The notes under the pieces were generated by a model. It ran no database searches. It was not told where the DNA came from and saw nothing but the letters and a program-made list of their open reading frames with translations. Shown here piece after piece: positions 26,104 through 35,470 of a DNA stretch of 64,000 bases. The translations under genes were made by a program, and so were the position numbers. This stretch comes from Nocardioides furvisabuli (lineage in GTDB: Bacteria > Actinomycetota > Actinomycetes > Propionibacteriales > Nocardioidaceae), in assembly GCF_021083185.1 (NCBI RefSeq), contig NZ_JAIGQB010000003.1:517080-581079 (forward strand), written 5' to 3'. How positions within the stretch are numbered: the stretch's first letter is position 1; each line of letters starts with the position of its first letter.

Positions 26104-27297
26104 ATGGGCTTCGAGGAGATGTGGCGTGACCTGGCGCCGGTCGGACGATCGGCCGCGTCCGGTGGCTACTTCCGTCAGCCCTGGGCCTCGGCCGAGTCCG
26201 AGCTCCGCGCCTGGTTCGCGCAGGAGTGCGCCGCGCGCGGGCTGACGGTCGAGACCGACGGCATCGGCAACCAGGTCGCCTGGTGGTCTCCCGACTCCGC
26301 GACCGGGAAGGGCGTGCTGACCGGATCGCACCTCGACTCCGTCCTCGACGGCGGGGCGTACGACGGCCCGCTGGGCGTGGTCTCGGCGCTCGCTGCGGTC
26401 GACACGATGCGGGGGCGTGGCTTCGAGCCGAGCCGGCCGATCGGCATCGGCGTCTTCGTGGAGGAGGAGGGCTCGCGCTTCGGCCGCGCCTGCCTCGGCT
26501 CCCGGCTCGTCACCGGCGCGACCACGTGGGACGAGGCACGCGAGCTGCGCGACCGTGACGGCGTCTTCCTCGCCGACGCCGTCGAGGTCGCCGGGCTCGA
26601 CCCGTCGACCGGACTGCTCTCCCTGGAGCACGTCGGCACCTTCGTCGAGCTCCACGTCGAGCAGGGCCGCGACCTCTTCGACCGCGACGTCGCCGTCGGG
26701 CTGGCCAGCGAGATCTGGCCGCACGGGCGCTGGCGCTTCGACTTCGCCGGTCAGGCCAACCATGCGGGCACGACCCGCATGGAGGACCGCCGCGACCCGA
26801 TGCTGACCTATGCGATGACCGCCCTCGCCGCCAACAAGCAGGCCAGGCTCGCCGGCCAGCGCGCGACCTTCGGCCGGATCTCGGTCGAGCCCAACGGCAC
26901 CAACGCCGTCCCCTCGCTCGTCACCGCCTGGCTCGACGCCCGCGCCTCCTCCGACGACGCGCTCGCCGAGATGGTCGACGCGGTCGGACGTCAGGCGCAG
27001 GACCGCGCGGGTCGCGACGGCACCGCGCTCACCGTCACCGCGGAGTCGGTCTCCGGCTCGGTCGCCTTCGACCCCGACCTCGCCGCGCGGCTGGCCGGGC
27101 TCGGCGACTGGCCCGTCATCGCGACCCAGGCCGGGCACGACGCCGGCATCCTGGCGGATGCCGGGATCCCCACCGCGATGGTCTTCGTGCGCAACCCCAC
27201 CGGCGTCTCGCACTCGCCCGACGAGCACGCCGAGACCGCCGACTGCCTGACCGGTGTCGAGGCGCTCGCCGACGTGCTCGAGGAGCTCGCCCGGTGA
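26104..27297 (+). CDS. Allantoate amidohydrolase-like M20 enzyme, probable N-formylglutamate hydrolase of histidine degradation
   Basis: 397 residues. Belongs to the allantoate/N-carbamoyl-amino-acid amidohydrolase group of M20: [19 protein letters not shown], the catalytic [33 protein letters not shown] and the C-terminal [11 protein letters not shown]. No purine or hydantoin gene is nearby. It leads an operon with hutF and hutI, overlapping hutF by 4 bp, and no hutG is visible. In this setting it most likely removes the formyl group made by HutF; that assignment rests on gene order, which is also seen in other actinobacteria. Confidence 0.85.
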   Translation: MGFEEMWRDLAPVGRSAASGGYFRQPWASAESELRAWFAQECAARGLTVETDGIGNQVAWWSPDSATGKGVLTGSHLDSVLDGGAYDGPLGVVSALAAVDTMRGRGFEPSRPIGIGVFVEEEGSRFGRACLGSRLVTGATTWDEARELRDRDGVFLADAVEVAGLDPSTGLLSLEHVGTFVELHVEQGRDLFDRDVAVGLASEIWPHGRWRFDFAGQANHAGTTRMEDRRDPMLTYAMTALAANKQARLAGQRATFGRISVEPNGTNAVPSLVTAWLDARASSDDALAEMVDAVGRQAQDRAGRDGTALTVTAESVSGSVAFDPDLAARLAGLGDWPVIATQAGHDAGILADAGIPTAMVFVRNPTGVSHSPDEHAETADCLTGVEALADVLEELAR

Positions 27298-28598
27298 CGG
27301 CGTACCTCCTCGAACGCGCCTGGCTCGACGACCACTTCGCCGACGACGTGCTCGTCGAGGTCGACGGCGGCCGCTTCACGTCCGTCACCCCGGACAGCGA
27401 CCCGCCGCGCGCGATCCCGGTCCGTGGCCTGGTGGTGCCCGGGCTCGCCAACACCCACAGCCACGCCTTCCACCGGGCGCTGCGCGGGCGCACCCAGCGC
27501 GAGCGCGGCTCCTTCTGGACCTGGCGCGAGCAGATGTACGCCGTCGCCGCGCGCCTCGACCCCGAGACCTACCTCGCCCTCGCGCTCGCGACCTACCGCG
27601 AGATGGCCGCCGCCGGGATCACCTGCGTCGGGGAGTTCCACTACCTCCACCACCAGCCCGACGGCACGCCCCACGCCGACCCGGACGAGATGGGGCTCGC
27701 GCTCGTGCACGCGGCCCGCGAGGCCGGCATGCGGCTCACCCTGCTCGACACCCTCTACCTCTCGTCCGGCTTCGGCGCACCGCCGCAGGGCGCGCAGGTG
27801 CGCTACAGCGACGGCTCGGTGGAGGCGTGGCTGGAGCGGGTCGACGGCCTGGTCGTCGCCCCCCACGCGCGCGTCGGCGCAGCCGTCCACTCGGTGCGCG
27901 CCGTCCCACCACCGGCACTGGACGCAGTGGCGGGCTGGGTCGGCGACCGACCCCTGCACGCCCACGTCTCCGAGCAGGTCGCGGAGAACGCCGCGTGCCT
28001 CGAGGCGTACGGCGTCACGCCCACGCGGCTGCTCGCGGACCACGGCCTCCTGCGTCCGACGACGTCGCTCGTGCACGCGACCCACCTGAGCGACGACGAC
28101 GTCGCACTGATCGGCGGAGCCGGGGCCTACGCCGCCTTCTGCCCGACCACCGAGCGCGACCTCGGCGACGGGGTCGGGCCCGCGCGCCGGCTCCACGACG
28201 CGGGAGCCCGGCTGACCCTCGGCAGCGACAGCCATGCCGTGGTCGACCCCTTCGAGGAGATGCGCGCCGTCGAGCTCGACGAGCGGCTCGCCACCCAGCA
28301 GCGGGGTCACTGGACCGCCGCCGAGCTGCTCACCGCGGCGACCACCGACGGCCACGCCTCGCTCGGCTGGGACGACGCAGGCGCCATTGCGGTCGGCCGT
28401 CGGGCCGACCTCGTCGTGCTCGACCCGGTCAGCCCGCGCACGGCCGGCACCGGCCGCGACGAGAACACCGTCGTCTTCGCCGCCACCGCCGAGGACGTAC
28501 GCCGCGTCATGGCCGACGGTCGCTGGGTCGTCGAGGACGGCGACCGCGCCGCGATCGGCCGCGAGCTCGACGAGGTCATCGGGAGGATCTGGGCATGA
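27294..28598 (+). CDS. hutF: Formimidoylglutamate deiminase (HutF)
   Basis: 434 residues from a GTG overlapping the previous stop. Amidohydrolase-superfamily enzyme with the metal HxH in [13 protein letters not shown], the FW(T)WRE block [10 protein letters not shown] typical of Hut[18 protein letters not shown] and the late Asp in [17 protein letters not shown]. It turns N-formimidoyl-L-glutamate into N-formyl-L-glutamate and ammonia. Flanked and overlapped by the amidohydrolase and hutI. Confidence 0.93.
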   Translation: MTAYLLERAWLDDHFADDVLVEVDGGRFTSVTPDSDPPRAIPVRGLVVPGLANTHSHAFHRALRGRTQRERGSFWTWREQMYAVAARLDPETYLALALATYREMAAAGITCVGEFHYLHHQPDGTPHADPDEMGLALVHAAREAGMRLTLLDTLYLSSGFGAPPQGAQVRYSDGSVEAWLERVDGLVVAPHARVGAAVHSVRAVPPPALDAVAGWVGDRPLHAHVSEQVAENAACLEAYGVTPTRLLADHGLLRPTTSLVHATHLSDDDVALIGGAGAYAAFCPTTERDLGDGVGPARRLHDAGARLTLGSDSHAVVDPFEEMRAVELDERLATQQRGHWTAAELLTAATTDGHASLGWDDAGAIAVGRRADLVVLDPVSPRTAGTGRDENTVVFAATAEDVRRVMADGRWVVEDGDRAAIGRELDEVIGRIWA

Positions 28599-29770
28599 GC
28601 GCCACACTGATCACCGGCATCGGCGAGCTGGTCACCAACGACCCGGCGCGCGCGGAGCAGGGCGGCCTCCTCGGTCTCGTCCACGACGCCGCCGTCGTGG
28701 TCGAGGGCGGCCGGATCTCCTGGGTCGGTCCGGCCGCGGAGGCGCCCGCCGCGGACGTGCACGTCGACGCCGGCGGCCGGGCCGTGATCCCGGGCTTCGT
28801 CGACTCCCACAGCCACCTCGTCTTCGCCGGCGACCGGTCGGGCGAGTTCGAGGCACGGATGATCGGCGAGCCCTACTCCGCCGGCGGCATCCGCACCACC
28901 GTCGCTGCCACCCGCGCCGCCAGCGACGAGCAGCTGACCTCCCACGTCGCGCGCCTGGTCGATGAGATGCGTGCGCAGGGCACGACCACCGTGGAGATCA
29001 AGAGCGGTTACGGGCTGTCGGTCCACGACGAGGCGCGCAGCCTCGCGGTGGCGCGGCAGTTCACCGACGAGACGACCTTCCTCGGCGCCCACGTGGTCCC
29101 TTCCGGCACGATCCCCGAGGACTACGTCGACCTCGTCACCGGCCCCATGCTCGCGGCCGCGGCACCGCACGCCCGGTGGATCGACGTGTTCTGCGAGGAC
29201 GGCGCCTTCGACGTCGACCAGGCACGCACCATCCTGGCCGCGGGGTCCGACAACGGCCTGCGCGGACGGCTCCACGCCAACCAGCTGACGTACGGCGGAG
29301 GCGTGCGGCTGGCCTGCGAGCTGGGCCTGGTCGCGGTCGACCACTGCACCTTCCTGTCCGACCTCGACGTCGAGTCGCTGAGCGACTCAGGCACCATCGC
29401 GACCCTGCTGCCGGGAGTGGAGTTCTCCACCCGTCAGCCCTATCCCGACGCCCGCCGCCTCCTCGACGCCGGTGTGCGCGTCGCGCTGGCCAGCGACTGC
29501 AACCCCGGCTCCTGCTTCACCTCGTCGATGGCGCTCTGCATCGCGCTGGCGGTGCGCGAGATGCGGATGAGCCCAGCGGAGGCCCTCCATGCGGCCACCG
29601 CGACGGGCGCGGCGGCCCTCGGCCGTGACGACGTCGGGGTGCTCGCGCCCGGGAAGACCGCCGACCTCGTCCTGCTGGACGCACCGTCCCACGTCCACCT
29701 CGCCTACCGCCCCGGCGTACCCCTCGTCACCGGGGTCTGGCAGGCCGGGCGTCCGGTCGTCGCTCGGTAG
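28595..29770 (+). CDS. hutI: Imidazolonepropionase (HutI)
   Basis: 391 residues from the ATG overlapping the hutF stop. Metal-binding HSH in [16 protein letters not shown], then [28 protein letters not shown] and [15 protein letters not shown], all HutI blocks. Hydrolyses imidazolone-5-propionate to N-formimidoylglutamate. The stop codon TAG is provided by the first copy of a dispersed GTAGTCCACC repeat (29767-29789), so the native C-terminus may have been slightly changed when that element arrived. Confidence 0.95.
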   Translation: MSATLITGIGELVTNDPARAEQGGLLGLVHDAAVVVEGGRISWVGPAAEAPAADVHVDAGGRAVIPGFVDSHSHLVFAGDRSGEFEARMIGEPYSAGGIRTTVAATRAASDEQLTSHVARLVDEMRAQGTTTVEIKSGYGLSVHDEARSLAVARQFTDETTFLGAHVVPSGTIPEDYVDLVTGPMLAAAAPHARWIDVFCEDGAFDVDQARTILAAGSDNGLRGRLHANQLTYGGGVRLACELGLVAVDHCTFLSDLDVESLSDSGTIATLLPGVEFSTRQPYPDARRLLDAGVRVALASDCNPGSCFTSSMALCIALAVREMRMSPAEALHAATATGAAALGRDDVGVLAPGKTADLVLLDAPSHVHLAYRPGVPLVTGVWQAGRPVVAR

Positions 29771-29789
29771 TCCACCGGGATGTGGCTCG
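29767..29789. repeat. Copy 1 of the GTAGTCCACCGGGA dispersed element, supplying the hutI stop
   Basis: A 23-base unit starting GTAGTCCACCGGGATG and ending GGCTCG, identical to 29798-29820. Its TAG is the hutI stop codon. The same core occurs inside the CobB-CobC gene at 57.2 kb. Confidence 0.85.
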
Positions 29790-29794
29790 GGGCC

Positions 29795-29861
29795 GGGGTA
29801 GTCCACCGGGATGTGGCTCGTCCGAGGGCTGCTGGCCGACCACTTCCCGGTGGACTACCCC
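29795..29861. repeat. 67-bp palindromic element of the GTAGTCCACC family
   Basis: A 22-base left arm beginning GGGGTAGTCCACC (29795-29816) pairs with 29840-29861 at 21 of 22 positions around a 23-base loop. Arms match the element in the CobB-CobC gene almost base for base, while the loops differ. It is in the hutI downstream region, where it may also help end transcription. Confidence 0.85.
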
Positions 29862-29952
29862 CTCGCGGGCACCGCAGGCCGGCCCCCACCGCCGCGCCCC
29901 GCGTGCGAGGTGGCAGCGTCCCGCGGGCGGCGTCGGATGCCCCGAGGTAGGA

Positions 29953-29972
29953 CCGGGGGGACTGACCCCCGG
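29953..29972 (+). terminator. GC hairpin before the sucrase/ferredoxin-like gene
   Basis: A 7-bp stem CCGGGGG/CCCCCGG with a 6-base loop, about 180 bp after hutI and 31 bp before the next gene. It may end hut transcription or act in the leader of the next gene; short stem, modest support. Confidence 0.4.
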
Positions 29973-30003
29973 CGGGGAGCGCCGGTCGGACAGACTGCAC
30001 GTC

Positions 30004-30759
30004 ATGTCTGACTTCCGGTGCTCCTTCGCCAGCGTCGACGACGGGGAGCCGATCGCCGGCACCGCACCGTCCGACCCCGAGGTCCTGCTGGTGGAGAGCC
30101 CCGGTCCCTGGGGGCGCGACGCGGTCGCCGACAACCGCCTGCCGGAGGTCGTCCGCACCCACCTGGCCGGGCTCGACCTCAAGGTCTTCCTGCTGCGCCG
30201 CTACGACGGCAGCGCCGGGCCCGGCACCCACGTCTTCCACGCCCGCGCGACCGACGAGGGCTACGACGTCGGCGCCGCGGTGCTCGACCGGCCCGAGGAC
30301 CTGCTCGACCTCGACCTGCGCACCCTGCCGGCGTACGCCGACCCGCTGTGGCTGGTGTGCACCAACGGCAAGCGCGACCGGTGCTGTGCCGAGCTCGGCC
30401 GCCCGATCGCGGGCCTGCTGACCCAGGAGTGGCCGGACGGCACCTGGGAGACCACCCACCTCGGCGGACACCGGTTCTCCGGGACGCTGCTGGCACTGCC
30501 CAGTGGCCTCACGCTCGGGCGTCTCGACCCGTCCAACGTCCTTGCCGCGTGCGAGGCCGTGGCGCAGGGCGAGGTGCCGGTCGAGGTCACCCGCGGCCGC
30601 GCCGGCCGGCCGGGCGTCGAGCAGGCGCGCGAGCTCCACGTGCTCGCCGGCGGCGACCCGCGCGACGAGCTGGTGGCCGTCCCGGGACCCGTACGCCGCC
30701 AGTCCTGCGGGGACGACAAGGTCAAGGCGACCACGCGCTACGAGGTGCGTACGCCCTGA
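30004..30759 (+). CDS. Sucrase/ferredoxin-like family protein (copy 1)
   Basis: 251 residues. The ATG is the first codon of clear family similarity (MSDFRCSFASVDDGEPIAGT); no ribosome site is obvious. Thioredoxin-like ferredoxin fold with LLVESPGPWGRDA near the start and the Cys cluster VCTNGKRDRCCAELGRP, then THLGGHRFSGTLLALPSG. Cysteines suggest an iron-sulfur cluster as in thioredoxin-like ferredoxins. A paralogue lies 1.5 kb downstream, with an oxygenase gene between, so they may supply electrons to it; this is inferred. Confidence 0.85.
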   Translation: MSDFRCSFASVDDGEPIAGTAPSDPEVLLVESPGPWGRDAVADNRLPEVVRTHLAGLDLKVFLLRRYDGSAGPGTHVFHARATDEGYDVGAAVLDRPEDLLDLDLRTLPAYADPLWLVCTNGKRDRCCAELGRPIAGLLTQEWPDGTWETTHLGGHRFSGTLLALPSGLTLGRLDPSNVLAACEAVAQGEVPVEVTRGRAGRPGVEQARELHVLAGGDPRDELVAVPGPVRRQSCGDDKVKATTRYEVRTP

Positions 30760-30863
30760 ACGGATCCTTCCTCCGCCCGGAGGGGTGTGGGACGGTGGTC
30801 GCGCCGCCGCCCACACTGGCGGAGCGCCGACGGACCGCCCGCCGGACCTGACGAGGAGGATCC

Positions 30864-31124
30864 ATGACGTCGACTCCTGACAACCCGCTCAACGACGACG
30901 AGATGACCACCGAGGGCGTCGACCCGACGGGTGTCGCGGCCGCGCCGGGCACCGACGCGGACGGCACCGACGCCGACGCGACCGACGGCGACAGCACCGA
31001 CGCGACCGACGGTGACTCGACCGACGCCGACGGCACCGACGCCGATGCCACGGACGGCGACAGCACCGACGCCACCGACGGTGACTCGACCGACGCCGAC
31101 GGCACCGACGGGACTGCGCTCTGA
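30864..31124 (+). CDS. Small Asp/Thr-rich repeat protein
   Basis: 86 residues with GAGGAGG before the ATG. After 37 residues of ordinary low-complexity sequence, a 23-residue unit beginning DATDGDSTDATDGDST occurs twice, almost perfectly (30975-31112). Strongly acidic, no hydrophobic segment, no signal peptide. It directly precedes and overlaps the oxygenase frame. I do not recognise it; a disordered acidic protein, or mainly a translational lead-in for the next gene, are both possible. Confidence 0.65.
   Translation: MTSTPDNPLNDDEMTTEGVDPTGVAAAPGTDADGTDADATDGDSTDATDGDSTDADGTDADATDGDSTDATDGDSTDADGTDGTAL
30975..31112 (+). repeat. 69-bp tandem repeat, two copies, coding
   Basis: Two near-identical 69-base units encode the Asp/Thr/Gly/Ser-rich half of the small acidic protein. 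Within each unit the sub-motif GACGGCGACAGCACCGAC recurs in varied form, so copy number is likely to change by slippage. Confidence 0.85.
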
Positions 31125-32248
31125 GCGCTCTCGACCGGCTGACCGGCGACGCCCGGACCTTCACCGACAAGGTCTGGGCGTCGTCGGTCCACGTGCACCG
31201 CACCGACCCGGCGTATGGGGCGAGCGTCCTGTCGCTCGCCGACGTCGACCACCTCCTCACCGAGACCGCCATCCGCGCCCCGGCCGTGCGGGTGGCCCGC
31301 AACGGCTCGGTGCTGCCGGAGTCGGCGTTCACCCGCGGCGGCAGCCTCGCCGGCAAGCCGCTGACCGGGCTGGTCGATCCGGTGAAGCTGATGCGCCTGC
31401 ACGACGAGGGCGCCACGATCGTGCTCCAGGGCCTCCAGCGCTACTGGACCCCCGTCGCGGACCTGGTGGCCGAGCTCGAGCTCGAGCTGGGTCACCCGTG
31501 CCAGGCCAACGCCTACCTCACCCCGCCCGGCGCGCAGGGCTTCGCCGTGCACTCCGACTCCCACGACGTCTTCGTGCTCCAGACCCACGGCACCAAGCTG
31601 TGGGAGGTCCACGGCGAGGGCGGCCCGGGCGAGCTGCTCCTCGAGCCCGGCGTCGTCGCCTACCTCCCCACGGGCACCCCCCACGCCGCCCGCGCGCAGG
31701 AGGCGGTGTCGCTCCACCTCACCATCGGCATCAACCAGCTCACCTGGCGCAGCCTCCTGACCCGCGAGGTCGGCCGGCTCCTCGCCGAGGTGCCCGACGC
31801 CCACCTGCCTGCCGGCTACCTCGACGACCCCGTCCGGCTCTCCGAGGGGGTCGCGGGACACGTCGCCGCGCTCGCCGACGCCGTACGCCGCCTCGACGCC
31901 CCCGCCGTCGCCGACGACCAGGTCGAGCGCTTCCTCTCCCAGCGCCCGCCCCGCCTGGCCGGCGCGCTGCTCGACCGCGAGGCGCTCGCCCGCGACCTGG
32001 GCCTGACGGCCGAGACGGTGCTGCGCCGTCGCACCGGCCACCCGTGCCGGGTGGTGGACGACGGCGACACGCTCCGACTGCTCCTCGGCGACCGGGTGCT
32101 GCGGGTCCCGGCCCGGATCCACGAGGCGCTCGAGGTCGTGGCCGGGCGCACCGAGCTGACGCCGGCCGACCTCCCGCTCGACCCCGCGAGCGCCCTCGTG
32201 CTGAGCCGGCGGCTGGTGCGGGAGGGCCTGCTCGAGGTCGTGCGGTGA
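31121..32248 (+). CDS. JmjC/cupin-4 family 2-oxoglutarate oxygenase-like protein
   Basis: About 375 residues. The iron site HxD is in FAVHSDSHDVFVLQ and the distal His in PTGTPHAARA, as in ribosomal-oxygenase-like cupins. After the barrel come a helical dimerisation part and a winged-helix-like end. The start is uncertain. The first ATG/GTG in frame is GTG 31193, but coding similarity of the expected N-terminus (SALDRLTGDARTFTDKVWAS) extends back to a CTG at 31121 that overlaps the previous stop as CTGA; an in-frame stop lies at 31082. It overlaps the second sucrase/ferredoxin-like gene by 4 bp. Confidence 0.82.
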   Translation: MSALDRLTGDARTFTDKVWASSVHVHRTDPAYGASVLSLADVDHLLTETAIRAPAVRVARNGSVLPESAFTRGGSLAGKPLTGLVDPVKLMRLHDEGATIVLQGLQRYWTPVADLVAELELELGHPCQANAYLTPPGAQGFAVHSDSHDVFVLQTHGTKLWEVHGEGGPGELLLEPGVVAYLPTGTPHAARAQEAVSLHLTIGINQLTWRSLLTREVGRLLAEVPDAHLPAGYLDDPVRLSEGVAGHVAALADAVRRLDAPAVADDQVERFLSQRPPRLAGALLDREALARDLGLTAETVLRRRTGHPCRVVDDGDTLRLLLGDRVLRVPARIHEALEVVAGRTELTPADLPLDPASALVLSRRLVREGLLEVVR

Positions 32249-33135
32249 CCGGCTTCCGCTGCGCCGCCGCCAGCCTGGAGCGGGCCGACGACCTCGCCGG
32301 CACCGCCTCGACCGTGCGGAGCTTCCTCCTCGTCGAGCACGCCGGGCCGTGGGGTGCGGACGCCCTGCGCGACGCCCGCCTCCCCGACGGCCTCGGCGCC
32401 CGCCTGGCCGACGCCGGCCGCCGCGCCGGCGTACGGGTCCTGCTGGTCCGGCGCCCCGGGCGGCGGTCCGCCGAGACCGAGGGCACCCGCGTCTTCGCCG
32501 CGCGCGCGGCCGGTGTGGACTCGTGGCTCGCGAGCGCCGTGCTCGACCGGGTCGACGACGTCGCCGACCTCGACCTCGCGGCCCTCCGCGAGGGCCCTCC
32601 GGCCGGCCTCGAGCCCCACCCGGAGCCGGTCCTCGCGGTCTGCACCCACGGCCGCCACGACGCCTGCTGCGCGGAGCTGGGCCGGCCCGTCGCCCTGGCG
32701 CTCGCCGCCAGCGGCCACGCCGAGGCGACGTGGGAGTGCTCGCACATCGGCGGCGACCGCTTCGCCGGCAACCTGCTGGTGCTGCCGCGCGCGCACTACT
32801 ACGGCCGCCTCGACCCGGCCTCGGCGCTCGAGGTCGCCGACGCCGTCGCGGACGGCCGTCTCGCGCTGGACCACCTGCGCGGACGCTCCGACGTCGCGAT
32901 GCCGGTGCAGGCCGCCGAGATCGACGTACGCCACCGGTTCGGCCTCACCGGGCTTGACGACGTCCGGCCGACCGCAGCGCGCACCGAGGCCGACGTCACC
33001 ACCGTGTCGCTCGAGGCGGCCGGACGTCCGGTCCGTGTGCGGGTGCGTCGCCTGCTCGGCGACCCGGGGCGGCTGACCTGCGGCGCCGTGCGCGACAACC
33101 CGGTGCCGCGCTTCGAGGTCGAGCCGGCGGACTGA
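32245..33135 (+). CDS. Sucrase/ferredoxin-like family protein (copy 2)
   Basis: 296 residues from a GTG overlapping the oxygenase stop (GTGA). Same fold as copy 1: LLVEHAGPWGADALRDARLP, the Cys cluster VCTHGRHDACCAELGRP and SHIGGDRFAGNLLVLPRA. A C-terminal extension of about 60 residues (VTTVSLEAAGRPVRVRVRRLL, then TCGAVRDNPVPRFEV) is absent from copy 1 and carries an extra Cys. Coupled to the oxygenase, so it is the better candidate for its redox partner. Confidence 0.86.
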   Translation: MTGFRCAAASLERADDLAGTASTVRSFLLVEHAGPWGADALRDARLPDGLGARLADAGRRAGVRVLLVRRPGRRSAETEGTRVFAARAAGVDSWLASAVLDRVDDVADLDLAALREGPPAGLEPHPEPVLAVCTHGRHDACCAELGRPVALALAASGHAEATWECSHIGGDRFAGNLLVLPRAHYYGRLDPASALEVADAVADGRLALDHLRGRSDVAMPVQAAEIDVRHRFGLTGLDDVRPTAARTEADVTTVSLEAAGRPVRVRVRRLLGDPGRLTCGAVRDNPVPRFEVEPAD

Positions 33136-33182
33136 GAAAACCGGGTGCCGCGCACGGCCCGGCGCTGGGAGACTGACCCCTC

Positions 33183-34490
33183 GTGACCTGGACCGAACGC
33201 TTCCGCGCGATGCGGATGGATGTCTCGCCGCTGCGCGAGTCGCGCGACTTCCGCCTGCTGTTCACGGCCGGCAGCGTGTTCTACCTCGGCAGCATGGTCG
33301 CCTACGTCGCCGTCCCGTTCGCGATCTACGACCTCACCGGGTCCAACTTCATGGTCGGGCTGGTGGGCCTCGTCGAGCTCGTCCCGCTGGTCGTCTTCGG
33401 CCTGTACGGCGGCGCGTTGGCCGACCACGTCGACCGCCGGCGGTTGCTGGTGGCGACCGGTGCGGTGCAGGTCGTGCTGATGGTGCTCTTCGCGTGGAAC
33501 GCCTTCGCCGACCGGCCGCGGGTGTGGGTGATCTTCGTCCTCGCCGCGGTCTACGCCGCGGCCAGCTCGCTGCAGCGACCCTCGCGCGAGGCCCTCGAGC
33601 CCCGCACGGTCCGCCACGACCAGATCGCCGCTGCCAACGCGCTCAGCAGCTTCGCCATGCAGTTCGGCGTGCTGCTCGGTCCGCTGGTCGGCGGGCTGCT
33701 CGTGGCCTACGCCGGCGTGGGCTGGTGCTTCGTGGTCGCGGTGGTCGGCTACGTCGTCGCGACCCTCCTCTTCGCCGCGATGCGGCCCTACCCGCACGAC
33801 GGCGAGACCACCCCACCCAGCCTGCGCGGGATCCAGGAGGGTCTGACGTACGCCCTGCGCCGCCGCGACCTGCTCGGCACCTACGTCGTGGACATCGCCG
33901 CGATGATGCTGGCGATCCCGGTGGTGCTGTTCCCCGCGTTGGCGCACGAGGTCTTCGGGCGCCCGGAGCTGCTCGGCCTGCTCTACTCCGCCGAGACCGT
34001 CGGGGCGCTGGTCGCCACGGCGCTGAGCGGCTGGGTGGGCCGGGTGCACCACCACGGCCGGGCGATCGTCATCGCGGCCAGCCTCTACGGCGCCTTCATC
34101 GCGATGGCCGGGCTGATGCCGTCGTTCTGGCTGGCCTGCGGGTTCCTCGCGCTGGCCGGCGCCGCGGACATGGTGTCGGCGGTCTTCCGCGCGACGGTGT
34201 GGAACCAGACCATCCCCGACACGATGCGCGGGCGGCTGGCCGGCATCGAGATGCTGTCCTACTCGCTCGGGCCGATGGTCGGCGAGACCCGCGCCGGCTT
34301 CGTGGCCGACGCCTGGTCGGTGCGCGGCGCGATCGTCAGCGGCGGCGCAGCGTGCGTCGGCGGCGTGCTGCTCACGGCGGCGGCGCTGCGGGACTTCTGG
34401 ACCTACGACTCCCGCACCGATCCGCACGCGGTTGCGGAGCGGGAGCGGCGTACGGCCGGCGCGGGCGGCACTCCCAGCCGTGATGCCTAG
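33183..34490 (+). CDS. MFS transporter, EntS-like
   Basis: 435 residues from GTG, 12 hydrophobic segments. MFS motif A is GGALADHVDRRRLLV; SSLQRPSREALEPRTVRHDQIAAANAL and the SFAMQFGVLLGPLVGGLLV block are typical of the MFS_3 group that includes the enterobactin exporter EntS. In-frame ATG codons at 33210 and 33219 are alternatives. The stop overlaps the convergent gene's stop within CTAG. Substrate unknown; no siderophore gene is nearby. Confidence 0.86.
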   Translation: MTWTERFRAMRMDVSPLRESRDFRLLFTAGSVFYLGSMVAYVAVPFAIYDLTGSNFMVGLVGLVELVPLVVFGLYGGALADHVDRRRLLVATGAVQVVLMVLFAWNAFADRPRVWVIFVLAAVYAAASSLQRPSREALEPRTVRHDQIAAANALSSFAMQFGVLLGPLVGGLLVAYAGVGWCFVVAVVGYVVATLLFAAMRPYPHDGETTPPSLRGIQEGLTYALRRRDLLGTYVVDIAAMMLAIPVVLFPALAHEVFGRPELLGLLYSAETVGALVATALSGWVGRVHHHGRAIVIAASLYGAFIAMAGLMPSFWLACGFLALAGAADMVSAVFRATVWNQTIPDTMRGRLAGIEMLSYSLGPMVGETRAGFVADAWSVRGAIVSGGAACVGGVLLTAAALRDFWTYDSRTDPHAVAERERRTAGAGGTPSRDA

Positions 34491-35470
34491 CCGAGCCGGC
34501 CCCTGAGGTCGGCGGGCTGGGCGACGACCCGGGGGCGAGCCTCCTCGGCTGCGTCGAGGTCGCGAGCGGCGCGGTTGGCCCGGGCCTGCTCCCGCTCGGC
34601 CACCGCCTCGGCCTCGCGGGCCTCGGCGCGCGCCCCGGTGAGCTCGCGGTGCAGCGCCGCGACCTTCTCGGCCTGGGCCTGGATCTCCGCGGGCGGGCGA
34701 TCGGCGAGCACCAGCTCCTCGAGGTCGCCCAGCGCCGCCTGCTCGCGACGCTTGAGCACCTCGACCGTGTGGCGCGCGGTCGAGGCTGCGTCACCCGCCT
34801 GGACGGCCTCGATCGCCTCCTCGGCCGCCTCGCGCCGCAGCTCGCCGAACTCGACCCGGCGGCGGTGGGCGGCGACCGCTCCAGCGCCGTCCTCGTCGGG
34901 GTGGACCCCGGCGTGGTCCGCGAGCGCCTTGATGAGCTCGCGGGTCGCGGCCCGACGGGCGCCGCGCAGCTCGATCTTGGCGTCGAAGCAGTGCTGGTAG
35001 GCCTTCCAGTCCCGCTCCCACGCGTCGGCCTCCTTCTGCGGGGCGTCGTTCGGAAGGGTCTCTATTGGAGGCCAGATGCGGTGGTCGCGGACCGTGAGAC
35101 CGGCCGAGACGGCGTAGGCGCGCAGCTGCTCGAGGCCGTCGCGGTGGCGGCGCAGGACGTCGGAGTAGGCGTTGATCGCCCGTCCGAGGCCGCGCAGGTC
35201 GTCGCGGACGCCCACCGACTCCTCGTGGCGGTGGCCGGCGCGGGTGCGGAGCATGTCGGCCGCCGCGCCGGAGAACACGTCCTCCGACAGCGAGGCGGTG
35301 CGCTCGAAGGCCTCCGCCGCGGCCTCGACCCCGCTCCCGACGCGCCGGACGATGTCGCCGTAGGCATCGACCGCGTCGGGCGCGATCCAGTGGTAGCGGC
35401 AGCCGATCGGGTCGCCGAAGCGAAGCCCGTCCTGCTGCGCCTCGATGCGGTCGGCGGCGACCTTCGTCAC
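34487..35470 (-). CDS. Hypothetical ESX-like helical protein (second WXG-type locus)
   Basis: 327 residues from a GTG overlapping the upstream 99-residue gene (GTGA). Residues about 25-130 form a WXG-like helical domain (AYGDIVRRVGSGVEAAAEAFERTASLSEDVFSGAAADML). The middle has WERDWKAYQHCFDAKIELRGARRAA and the C-terminal third is a long charged coiled coil (residues 225-320). No toxin domain is recognised. The pair of genes has the same architecture as an ESX partner plus substrate. Confidence 0.72.
   Translation of the reverse strand: MTKVAADRIEAQQDGLRFGDPIGCRYHWIAPDAVDAYGDIVRRVGSGVEAAAEAFERTASLSEDVFSGAAADMLRTRAGHRHEESVGVRDDLRGLGRAINAYSDVLRRHRDGLEQLRAYAVSAGLTVRDHRIWPPIETLPNDAPQKEADAWERDWKAYQHCFDAKIELRGARRAATRELIKALADHAGVHPDEDGAGAVAAHRRRVEFGELRREAAEEAIEAVQAGDAASTARHTVEVLKRREQAALGDLEELVLADRPPAEIQAQAEKVAALHRELTGARAEAREAEAVAEREQARANRAARDLDAAEEARPRVVAQPADLRGRLG

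Noticed and set aside
30931..32244. Plus-strand frame running through the acidic repeat and the oxygenase gene
   Set aside because: Only the part from 32245 is coding (sucrase/ferredoxin copy 2); upstream it is an Arg/Pro-rich shadow of the oxygenase frame.
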